Source: Acinetobacter beijerinckii CIP 110307 (GTDB lineage Bacteria; Pseudomonadota; Gammaproteobacteria; Pseudomonadales; Moraxellaceae). Taken from it: a DNA stretch of 64,000 bases. The notes beneath the pieces are model-generated. The model ran no database searches. It saw nothing but the letters and a program-made list of their open reading frames with translations, and was not told the origin of the DNA. Of this stretch, positions 56,693-64,000 are shown piece by piece (within the stretch, counting starts at the first letter, position 1; every line of letters begins with the position of its first letter). Location: assembly GCF_000369005.1 (NCBI RefSeq), contig NZ_KB849765.1, positions 1,415,295-1,479,294 on the forward strand. The letters are read 5' to 3'. Made by a program: the position numbers and the translations under genes.

Positions 56693-57910
56693 ATGAAGGT
56701 GCAGCAATCTAATTCACGTCAATATTCAACAGCTTGGATTATGTTACTTGCACTTTTAACTGCTTTAGGTCCTTTATCCATAGATATGTATTTACCCGCT
56801 TTGCCGCAAATGGCAGATGAGTTCGGGGTAAGTACACAAATGATTTCGAATACACTTCCTGCATATTTTCTCGGACTGGCAATTGGTCAACTTATTTATG
56901 GTCCCGTGAGTGATCGAATTGGTCGAAAACCGCCGTTATATTTTGGCTTAACACTCTATGTGATTGCGAGTTTGGCATGTGTGTTTACAACAAATGAATG
57001 GGCGTTGATTGTTGCACGTATTTTTCAGGCATTGGGTGGATGTGTTGGTGTTGTGATTGCACGGGCCGCAATACGAGATCGTTTAGATATGCAAGGCTCT
57101 GCACAAGCATTTTCAAGCATGATGATTGTGATGGGACTTGCGCCGATTTTGGCTCCGATGTTTGGCGCATGGATTTTAAACTTTTTTGTATGGCAAGCCA
57201 TTTTCGTGAGTTTGGCGGTGGTTGGTGTCATTTGCTGGCTATGTGTTCATTTTTTCTTTAAAGAATCACTGCCTGTAGAGCGCCGTTTAAAGTTATCGAC
57301 TTATCAAGTAACAACCCTATATGCAGCAATTTTAAAAGATGAAAGCTTTAGAGTGCCTATGTTTGCTGGTTGCTTAACTGGTGCTGCACTGTTCTGTTAT
57401 ATCAGTTCTGCATCGGCTGTATTTATGGGGCAATATGGACTTTCTCAACAACAATTTTCGTATGCCTTTGCCTTAAATGCAGCGGGTATTATGTTGATGT
57501 CATCTTTAAATAAACATTTAAACACGCGAATGGACATTTTCCCAAGATTGCGTTTGGGCGGTTCAATTCAATGTTTTGGTGCTGTGATTGTGGTGTGTGC
57601 AGGGGCAATGGCTGATGCACCACTATGGTTTCTTATGTCTGGTTTATTTCTTGTAGTTTCGGGAATTGGTTTGACCGGTCCTAATGCAATGGCATTGGCG
57701 ATGTCTAAACAAGGTGCAAGGGCAGGTACAGCCAGCGCCATTATGGGCAGTATGCAATTCGCTTGCGGATTACTCGGTGGTGTAATTTTGAATTTCTTGA
57801 TTTGGAAAGCATCATTCAATATGGGTTTAATGATGCTAATGTTTACCAGTGCAGGGCTATATGCAATTTTGAAAGTTGGTCGCCAGCTAAACAACAGTAT
57901 CTCTGCTTAG
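56693..57910 (+). CDS. Bcr/CflA family multidrug efflux MFS transporter
   Basis: 405-residue, 12-helix drug:proton antiporter of the DHA1 group. Motif D1 at LGPLSIDMYLPALPQMADEF, motif A at GPVSDRIGRKPP (near residue 75), motif B at ARIFQALGGCVGVVIARAAI, motif C-like GLAPILAPMFGAWI. The LSIDMYLPALP segment is characteristic of Bcr/CflA pumps (sulfonamides, bicyclomycin, chloramphenicol, polyamines in relatives). The actual substrate is unknown. No regulator adjoins it. Confidence 0.9.
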   Translation: MKVQQSNSRQYSTAWIMLLALLTALGPLSIDMYLPALPQMADEFGVSTQMISNTLPAYFLGLAIGQLIYGPVSDRIGRKPPLYFGLTLYVIASLACVFTTNEWALIVARIFQALGGCVGVVIARAAIRDRLDMQGSAQAFSSMMIVMGLAPILAPMFGAWILNFFVWQAIFVSLAVVGVICWLCVHFFFKESLPVERRLKLSTYQVTTLYAAILKDESFRVPMFAGCLTGAALFCYISSASAVFMGQYGLSQQQFSYAFALNAAGIMLMSSLNKHLNTRMDIFPRLRLGGSIQCFGAVIVVCAGAMADAPLWFLMSGLFLVVSGIGLTGPNAMALAMSKQGARAGTASAIMGSMQFACGLLGGVILNFLIWKASFNMGLMMLMFTSAGLYAILKVGRQLNNSISA

Positions 57911-57937
57911 AGATACTGTCCACCTCTTGAGTCCTTA

Positions 57938-58642
57938 TTACTCTACAAAAACAGTAAAATTTTCTATGGGTTCACGTGGCGTAATAAAGGTGTTCACAAT
58001 ATGATCTGGATCGGCATAACCAAGTGCAATCGTACAGACTAAATCCTCATCATCAGGTGCACCCAATACATCTAAAACGATTGGATGAAAATGATTCCAA
58101 GCTGCTTGAGGGCAAGTATCTAATCCTCGAGCTTTAGCCGCGATCATCACATTTTGAAGCATCATGGAAATATCCATTTTTGCTCCAATTCCCATGATTT
58201 TATTTACAGTAAAGTAAAGTGCTACAGGTGCATCGAATAACTGAAAGTTACGCAGTTGTTGCGCTGCCATTTTCTCTTTTTCGCCCTTTTGAATTTGCAA
58301 TAATCCATAAAGTCCCCAGCCATTTTCACGACGGCGGTCTATAAAGGGCGAGATCCAAGTCTCAGGATAATAAGCAAAAGTTTCTTTATATTGCTCAGAA
58401 AGCTCAGGTTTTTGATAAAGTTCCAATTGTGCGGTGCATACGCGATCGATCATTTCTGTGCGTTTTTTTCCTGTGACAACATAGACTTTCCATGGTTGAG
58501 TATTTGTGCCAGAAGGTGCACGACAGGCGACTGACAAAATATCTTTAATGGTTTGGGTGTCTACAGGAGTATTTAAAAATGCACGCACAGAATGACGAGA
58601 GGTAATCGCATCATCAACATAACGGACTTGATCCATATTCAT
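57938..58642 (-). CDS. Nitroreductase family FMN protein
   Basis: 234-residue FMN-dependent NAD(P)H oxidoreductase. SRHSVRAFLNTPVD (residues 15-28) and CRAPSGTNTQPWKVYVVTG are the phosphate- and FMN-binding motifs, and ARGLDTCPQAAWNHF with DEDLVCTIALGYADPD complete the fold. AGGAAG precedes the ATG. Substrate (nitroaromatics, quinones) not determinable. It converges on the MFS gene. Confidence 0.9.
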   Translation of the reverse strand: MNMDQVRYVDDAITSRHSVRAFLNTPVDTQTIKDILSVACRAPSGTNTQPWKVYVVTGKKRTEMIDRVCTAQLELYQKPELSEQYKETFAYYPETWISPFIDRRRENGWGLYGLLQIQKGEKEKMAAQQLRNFQLFDAPVALYFTVNKIMGIGAKMDISMMLQNVMIAAKARGLDTCPQAAWNHFHPIVLDVLGAPDDEDLVCTIALGYADPDHIVNTFITPREPIENFTVFVE

Positions 58643-59061
58643 AAAACTTCCTAATCGTTTCCAATTTTTCTCATGTGATGAGACTATAAAGGAAGAAATT
58701 GCTTTTGCAGATGATTTTTTAGTCGTAGAGCTGGAATTTAATATTTTTTATATATTCTTTTGAATTATTACCAAATTAAACTGATTCATTCTTTTATGGT
58801 AATTATGGGAAAAAGAAATCTAATAGTAACGCAATGAAAATAAACTATTATTTAGCCAAAGTGTTAAACCCTAAAACCTCATTCAAATAAAAAATACACA
58901 CAATCTGCTAAATTTATGCATAATACGCCCTTTTTAAAAATTGATTAGACTTTCCTTGCTGAAGCAGCGAGGGGGAATTTTCTATTCATAAGCGTATTAA
59001 ATTTACCCAATTTTATGCTTTTGGAAAATGTTGAAATATACACCAAACCAAGGAGCTTCTC
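58643..59061. other. 419-bp intergenic region upstream of the DcaP-like porin
   Basis: No credible open frame. Very AT-rich (58730-58790). A hairpin at 58954-58972 (8-bp stem CCTTGCTG/CAGCGAGG with one G-T pair, loop AAG) with an imperfect AT extension lies about 90 bases before the dcaP-like ATG and is probably in its leader. AAGGAG at 59050 is the ribosome binding site. Confidence 0.5.
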
Positions 59062-60402
59062 ATGAGTTTAACTCTCATCCGTAAGCCATTCATTGTTAAA
59101 GGATTAGCATTAAGCATTGCAATCTTCATGATGAATAGTGCTCAGGCTGCTACTGAACAAGAACAAATTCAGCAACTTCGTGACGAAGTAAAAGAATTAA
59201 GAGCTTTACTTGAACAATACGTTCCGCAATCAAAACAAAAAAATCAAGTTTTACCAACAGTGGATACCCAAGCAACCATTGTGGCGAATACATCAAATAC
59301 TCAACCAGTTCAAAAAGAGAGTCCTCAAAAATCATCTTTGGGTTTTCACTCCGCATCTGGTGCTCAAGTTCAATTGTATGGTTTTTTACGTGGTGATGCT
59401 TCTTACCAAGCTAAAGGTGGGAATGGCATCTTTAACCGTATCAATAGCGTTGATCTCGAAGCTAACGAAAAAAACAGCGATCGCTTTTATAGCACAGCGA
59501 CAGTCACTCGTTTAGGCCTAGATTTCAAAGCACCTGTTGAGGGTGCAAGTGTCGGTGGTAAATTAGAAGTTGATTTCCGTGGCGGCGCGAGCAACGATAC
59601 GATCCGCATTCGTCATGCTTATATGACGTTTAATGATTGGTTATTTGGTCAAACAACATCGACATTCTTGGCAACAGATGTGCAGCCAGAAATGCTTGAT
59701 TTTAATTCACCACTTGGCATTGGGACTTACCGAACACCAATGGTGCGTTACAGCGGGAAAATCAATTCTGATACCAGTTATGCGGTCGCTTTAGAAAAGG
59801 GCAATGATGACAATCGTGCTCCTGCGCTTACCTCAAAACTCAAATATGACTTCGCTGATGGCAATGCTACAACCTCAGTTCGGGCTTTGTTGACAGAAGC
59901 GCGTAGCAAAGTTGCATTTGATAGCAACAATCAGCAAATCAGTGCGAATGATGCAGATTTGGGATGGGGCGTAGCGATTGGCGCAAAATATAAATTCACA
60001 GATAGTTTACAAGCGATGATTGATTATTCGCATGTGAAAGGTGATAGTAAATTTTTACTGTATACCAACAATGCTTTTAATGTGAATCAAAATAATTTTG
60101 GTTTAAATTTGAATGAGTTTGATGCCGTGACATTAGGCACAACTTACCAAATTACCCCGAAAATGCGTAGTACCTTAGCTTATGGCGCAATGTTTGCAAA
60201 GGATAATAATGATTTTGCTAAACAAGCTTTTGCAGATGCAACGCAAAATAAAACCTTACAACAAGGTTGGTGGAACATTATGTATTCACCAGTAACACCC
60301 ATTACGTTTGGTTTAGAGTATATCTATGGTGAACGTAAAACCTTTAATGGTCAAAAAGGTAAGGATAACCGTGTAGGGGCTATGGCTCGCTACAACTTCT
60401 AA
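59062..60402 (+). CDS. DcaP-type trimeric outer membrane porin
   Basis: 446-residue outer-membrane channel of the DcaP family found in Acinetobacter. Signal peptide ending AQA (IAIFMMNSAQA), an N-terminal coiled coil (EQEQIQQLRDEVKELRALLE) that stabilises the trimer, then a 16-strand barrel beginning AQVQLYGFLRGDASYQAKGG and ending YNF. Relatives take up dicarboxylates such as phthalate or succinate and beta-lactamase inhibitors; here proximity to the glutamate transporter GltS could hint at acidic substrates, which is inference. Confidence 0.92.
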   Translation: MSLTLIRKPFIVKGLALSIAIFMMNSAQAATEQEQIQQLRDEVKELRALLEQYVPQSKQKNQVLPTVDTQATIVANTSNTQPVQKESPQKSSLGFHSASGAQVQLYGFLRGDASYQAKGGNGIFNRINSVDLEANEKNSDRFYSTATVTRLGLDFKAPVEGASVGGKLEVDFRGGASNDTIRIRHAYMTFNDWLFGQTTSTFLATDVQPEMLDFNSPLGIGTYRTPMVRYSGKINSDTSYAVALEKGNDDNRAPALTSKLKYDFADGNATTSVRALLTEARSKVAFDSNNQQISANDADLGWGVAIGAKYKFTDSLQAMIDYSHVKGDSKFLLYTNNAFNVNQNNFGLNLNEFDAVTLGTTYQITPKMRSTLAYGAMFAKDNNDFAKQAFADATQNKTLQQGWWNIMYSPVTPITFGLEYIYGERKTFNGQKGKDNRVGAMARYNF

Positions 60403-60586
60403 CCTATCCTGTAGGCGTAATTATCCATGGAAACCAACCACTTTAAATGGATTTGAGTTCTTACAAAGAACTGTATGATTTTTATAAAGTCGGTTGTGTT
60501 TCTACTCAATTTGAGAGTTACTATTTTATTAGTTAAGTGGTGATCATGATTCATCGAAAACACTAATAAAATAAACGGAAGAAGAT

Positions 60587-61822
60587 ATGGAATTTACTTT
60601 TAATGGTTTTTACACCCTAATTTCAGCGGTCATCGTTTTATTATTAGGGCGTATGCTTGTCAATAAAATTGACTTCTTAAGACGTTATAACATCCCAGAG
60701 CCAGTTGCAGGCGGTTTAGTTGCCGCTGTGTTGTCACTATTTGTTCACTCATTCTTTGGCTATAGTATTGTTTTTAGTAGTGAATTGCAGACAAGTTTTA
60801 TGCTGATCTTTTTCGCTTCGATTGGTTTAAGTGCCAATTTTATGAAGCTAAAAGAGGGTGGTATTGGGCTGGTCATTTTCTTAATTTGTGTCGCCTCATT
60901 CATTATTGTACAAGATGCAGTTGGTATGAGTCTTGCCACGTTATTGGGTATAGATCCATTAATTGGTTTGATTGCTGGTTCTGTTACTTTAACGGGTGGT
61001 CATGGTACTGCGGGTGCATGGGGAGAAATTTTTGAAACTCAACATGGTATTCAAGGTGCTTTAGCTTTAGGTATGGCAAGTGCAACCTTTGGTTTGATTA
61101 TCGGTGGGATTATCGGTGGTCCACTGGCTAAATTGCTGATCAATCGTTATAGCTTGGCACAGGCAAAAACATCTTCTGAAATCCAAAATCGTGATACGCA
61201 TTTAGATAAACATCCAGATGAGCTTGCGCCGTTTGAAAATCCACACCAAGTCCGTTTAATTACCGCAGACAATGCAATTACTACTTTAGGTATGTTTGCT
61301 GCTTGTTTGGCATTTGCTGAATTTATGACAGGTTATAGCAAGGGTACTTGGTTTGAATTGCCTACGTTTGTATGGGCACTCGGTGGTGGTGTTATTCTAA
61401 GAAATATTTTAGAAAGCGTTTTAAAAGTTGATATCTTTGATCGTGCAATTGACGTATTTGGTAATGCATCATTGTCACTTTACTTGGCTATGGCTTTACT
61501 TTCTCTAAAACTATGGCAGCTGGCTGATTTAGCTGGCCCGCTTGTTGTTATTTTAGGTGCTCAAACCATTACCATGGCATTGTATGCTGCGTTTGTAACG
61601 TTCCGTGTGATGGGTAAAAACTACGATGCTGCGGTATTAGCTGCAGGTCATTGTGGTTTTGGTATGGGGGCAACGCCAACCGCAGTTGCAAACATGCAAG
61701 CCATTACTAATATGTATGGACCTTCGCATAAAGCATTCTTAATCGTTCCGCTTTGTGGTGCATTCTTCGTCGATTTAATCAATGCAACCGTCATTCAAGT
61801 GATTTTGAAATTCTTTGTCTAA
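60587..61822 (+). CDS. gltS: Sodium/glutamate symporter GltS
   Basis: 411-residue inner-membrane Na+/glutamate symporter of the ESS family with two inverted five-helix repeats. Each half has a Gly-rich re-entrant loop: LTGGHGTAGAWGEIFE near residue 138 and AGHCGFGMGATPTAVANMQA near 352. Also typical are NIPEPVAGGLVAA and FFASIGLSANF at the N-terminus. GAAGAAG precedes the ATG. A terminator isolates it from the AGCS gene. Confidence 0.95.
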   Translation: MEFTFNGFYTLISAVIVLLLGRMLVNKIDFLRRYNIPEPVAGGLVAAVLSLFVHSFFGYSIVFSSELQTSFMLIFFASIGLSANFMKLKEGGIGLVIFLICVASFIIVQDAVGMSLATLLGIDPLIGLIAGSVTLTGGHGTAGAWGEIFETQHGIQGALALGMASATFGLIIGGIIGGPLAKLLINRYSLAQAKTSSEIQNRDTHLDKHPDELAPFENPHQVRLITADNAITTLGMFAACLAFAEFMTGYSKGTWFELPTFVWALGGGVILRNILESVLKVDIFDRAIDVFGNASLSLYLAMALLSLKLWQLADLAGPLVVILGAQTITMALYAAFVTFRVMGKNYDAAVLAAGHCGFGMGATPTAVANMQAITNMYGPSHKAFLIVPLCGAFFVDLINATVIQVILKFFV

Positions 61823-61826
61823 ATCG

Positions 61827-61860
61827 GATCAAAAGCCCCCACAAGGGGCTTTTTTGATTC
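61827..61860 (+). terminator. Terminator after gltS
   Basis: Stem AAAAGCCCC/GGGGCTTTT, five-base loop, run of six T. Confidence 0.92.
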
Positions 61861-61920
61861 ATACCTTGTTATCGTATATGTCCTTAAATAGGTCATCAAT
61901 TTGTTAAAAGCGAATAAGTG

Positions 61921-63399
61921 ATGAATGAACAATTAAGTGCCACGCTGATGTCGTGGGTGCAATTTTTAAATGATCCGCTTTGGAATTTCTTAGTCATTTT
62001 ATTGGTTGCAGTTGGGGTGTTTTACACCATTGCAACAGGTGCTGTTCAACTCCGTCTATTTATCCAAAGTATTCGGGTGATGAAAGGTAGTCGTAAAGAA
62101 TCTCAAGATGATCATGGGATTACACCATTTCAGGCATTTGTTACAGGACTTGCAAGTCGAGTCGGTGTGGGTAATGTCGCGGGTGTAGCGATTGCAATTG
62201 CGATTGGTGGACCTGGTGCCGTTTTCTGGATGTGGGTCACAGCATTTTTAGGGATGAGTTCGGCTTTTGTTGAATCATCACTTGCACAGCTTTTTAAAGT
62301 GAGAGATCACCAAAATAAACAATTCCGTGGTGGTCCTGCTTACTACATTACACAAGGTTTAAAGCAAAAGTGGTTGGGGATTTTCTTTGCTTTGTCACTT
62401 ATTTTGGCTTATGGCTTTGTATTTAATGCAGTCCAAGCAAATGCGATTATTGGTGCAACCTCACATGCTTGGGGATGGGATAAAGCCAATCTAATTCTTG
62501 GTCTCGGTGGTTTGGATTTAGAAGTTTCTTGGGTCGGTATTGTATTAGTTATCATGACTGGCTTGATTATTTTTGGCGGTATTAAACGTATTGCTAAAGT
62601 TGCTGAACGTATCGTGCCTTTTATGGCATTGCTTTATATTATGGTTGCTTTATACATTGCGATCATTAATTTCCCAATGTTACCAGAGATTTTTAAACTC
62701 ATTTTTAGCAAAGCATTTGAGTTTGAAGCAGCCGCAGGTGGTTTCTTCGGTGCAATGATTTCAATGGCTATGATGATGGGGATTAAGCGCGGCTTGTTCT
62801 CAAACGAAGCAGGTATGGGTTCTGCGCCGAATGCCGCTGCTGCATCCGATGTTAAACATCCAGTAAATCAAGGTTTGGTACAAATGTTGGGTGTTTTTGT
62901 GGACACTTTTGTCGTGTGTTCATGTACAGCGATCATTATTATGGTTTCAGGTTTGTACCATGAAGCAGGATTTGAGGGCGTAACCTTAACGCAAAAAGCT
63001 TTAGAAAGTCAGATTGGTAGTTGGGGTGGTGGCTTCCTTGCTATTATTTTATTCCTATTCGCTTTTACCTCGATTATTGGTAACTACGCTTACGCAGAAA
63101 GTAACGTTCAGTTTATTAATAACAATCCTAAAATCATGTTTGGTTTCCGTGTATTGGTTTTGGCAATGGTTTATTTTGGTGCGATTACCAGCGTGCCATT
63201 AGTTTGGTCAATGGCAGATTTGTCGATGGGTTTAATGGCAACGATTAACTTAATTGCGATATTGCTATTAACACCAATTGCTCTCATTTTATTGAAAGAC
63301 TATACCGCTCAGCTTAAAAAAGGCATTAAAGAACCTGAGTTCAAAATTGATAATCATCCAACTTTAAAGAAAAAAGTTGATTCTGATATTTGGTCATAA
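61921..63399 (+). CDS. Alanine/glycine:cation symporter (AGCS family)
   Basis: 492-residue Na+ or H+ coupled alanine/glycine symporter, about 10-11 helices. Family signatures: GLASRVGVGNVAGVAIAIAI (residues about 77-96), GGPAYYITQGLK, and IKRGLFSNEAGMGSAPNAAA (near 290). A GTG at 61918 directly precedes the ATG at 61921; the latter is taken. Likely imports D- or L-alanine or glycine; specificity unproven. Lies behind gltS, but with its own transcription unit judged by terminators on both sides. Confidence 0.93.
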   Translation: MNEQLSATLMSWVQFLNDPLWNFLVILLVAVGVFYTIATGAVQLRLFIQSIRVMKGSRKESQDDHGITPFQAFVTGLASRVGVGNVAGVAIAIAIGGPGAVFWMWVTAFLGMSSAFVESSLAQLFKVRDHQNKQFRGGPAYYITQGLKQKWLGIFFALSLILAYGFVFNAVQANAIIGATSHAWGWDKANLILGLGGLDLEVSWVGIVLVIMTGLIIFGGIKRIAKVAERIVPFMALLYIMVALYIAIINFPMLPEIFKLIFSKAFEFEAAAGGFFGAMISMAMMMGIKRGLFSNEAGMGSAPNAAAASDVKHPVNQGLVQMLGVFVDTFVVCSCTAIIIMVSGLYHEAGFEGVTLTQKALESQIGSWGGGFLAIILFLFAFTSIIGNYAYAESNVQFINNNPKIMFGFRVLVLAMVYFGAITSVPLVWSMADLSMGLMATINLIAILLLTPIALILLKDYTAQLKKGIKEPEFKIDNHPTLKKKVDSDIWS

Positions 63400-63401
63400 G
63401 C

Positions 63402-63430
63402 TCAAGCCCCTTTCGAGGGGCTTTTTATTT
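63402..63430 (+). terminator. Terminator after the AGCS gene
   Basis: Stem AAGCCCC/GGGGCTT, loop TTTCGA, then TTTTTATTTTT. Confidence 0.92.
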
Positions 63431-63523
63431 TTGCATCATTAAAACAAAAAAACTGATACAGCATTACTGCTCAACTCAAGCTAATATTCACATCAGAAAA
63501 TTGGGTGAATTTGGCAAAACTGA

Positions 63524-64000
63524 ATGATGAAACAGCTTAAATTATTTACGCTTAGTCTATCGATTATGGTGTTGGCAGGATGTCAAACGACATCACATCT
63601 GAAACCTGCTATTGAAGATGCTCAAGTACAGCAAGCCCTAAATAAGCCTTTTAGCTTGATCAAACAGAAACAAAAAAGACCGGTGGTCGCTTTAGTTTTA
63701 GGCAGTGGTGGCGCGCGTGGTTATGCACATATCGGTGTGATTGAAGTGTTAGAGCAACAAGGCATTCGCCCCGATTTTATTGTCGGAACCAGTGCGGGAA
63801 GTATTGTCGGTTCGATTTATGCCAGTGGAAAAAGTGCAGCAGAATTAAGAGACATTGCACTTAAACTAAAAGCCAATGACGTACGTGACGTCAGTGTAAG
63901 TCTGAAAGGCTTTTTTGATGGTAAAAAAGTTGAAGACTATATCAATCAGCAAGTCCATAACACGCCATTACAAAAACTTAAAATCCCAATGTACGTGGTT
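63524..64000 (+). CDS. Patatin-like phospholipase lipoprotein, 3' end outside the window
   Basis: First 159 residues seen. Lipoprotein signal peptide ([11 protein letters not shown], lipobox LAGC), a linker, then the patatin domain: oxyanion loop [18 protein letters not shown] and nucleophile elbow GTSAG with the catalytic Ser; the Asp of the dyad lies beyond the window. Similar to RssA/YchK-like proteins but lipid-anchored. Two ATGs are adjacent at 63524 and 63527. Probably a lysophospholipase or other acyl hydrolase at the envelope; substrate unknown. Confidence 0.88.
   Translation, partial: MMKQLKLFTLSLSIMVLAGCQTTSHLKPAIEDAQVQQALNKPFSLIKQKQKRPVVALVLGSGGARGYAHIGVIEVLEQQGIRPDFIVGTSAGSIVGSIYASGKSAAELRDIALKLKANDVRDVSVSLKGFFDGKKVEDYINQQVHNTPLQKLKIPMYVV

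Overview
The window is AT-rich chromosomal DNA of a gammaproteobacterium, almost certainly an Acinetobacter (order Moraxellales/Pseudomonadales). Pointers are an 801-residue membrane PQQ glucose dehydrogenase next to an OprB-type porin, a 352-residue OmpA, a DcaP-type porin, a Pil-Chp twitching cluster, and an alternating tRNA-Val/tRNA-Asp array. The species cannot be fixed from the sequence alone. Nearly everything looks like core genome. I see no insertion sequence, prophage, integron, CRISPR array or restriction system.

Layout. 1-2.4 kb: 3' part of an agmatine-deiminase-like gene, a frameshifted P-loop kinase overlapping a Nudix hydrolase, and a GNAT acetyltransferase. 2.5-11.1 kb: an AraC regulator divergent from a CaiB/BaiF CoA-transferase, an OprB porin with gcd (periplasmic glucose oxidation), and a sulfite/nitrite reductase overlapping a DUF934 partner. 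11.1-15 kb: VOC protein, thiolase, FimT-like pilin, OmpA. 15-20.6 kb: rtcB with a coupled 52-residue basic protein and an attenuator-like leader, then LysP-, RsmC- and XanP-type genes. 20.7-30.5 kb: typA, mscL, a gamma-glutamylcyclotransferase-like gene, ppiC-mutM, a TonB receptor, a Sel1 protein, a DsbC-like protein, a small operon with a tyrosine phosphatase lacking a normal start codon, and ygfZ. 30.7-35.4 kb: small stress or hypothetical genes, proS and a DUF4124 protein. 35.7-44.9 kb: pilG-pilH-pilI-pilJ-chpA and a CheW-like gene. 44.9-50 kb: dapE, an entericidin-like lipoprotein, DUF1853, ybaN-like, a signal-less L,D-transpeptidase-fold enzyme, six tRNAs and a DUF2750 protein. 50-64 kb: YdcF, a PepSY-diflavin reductase fusion, a YccS-like FUSC protein, a Bcr/CflA pump, a nitroreductase, a DcaP porin, GltS, an AGCS symporter and a patatin-like lipoprotein cut by the window end.

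The most interesting non-textbook signals are RNA-level. First, the 246-base region upstream of rtcB holds a good promoter, an operator-like dyad, a 9-codon leader peptide, competing hairpins and an intrinsic terminator, which together look like an attenuator for an RNA repair ligase. Second, an 80-base three-way-junction fold lies between the ybaN-like gene and the L,D-transpeptidase gene. Third, a perfect 14-bp dyad sits in the porin leader and covers its ribosome binding site. Other points are the ATT/CTG-started phosphatase and an internally duplicated Hpt domain in ChpA.
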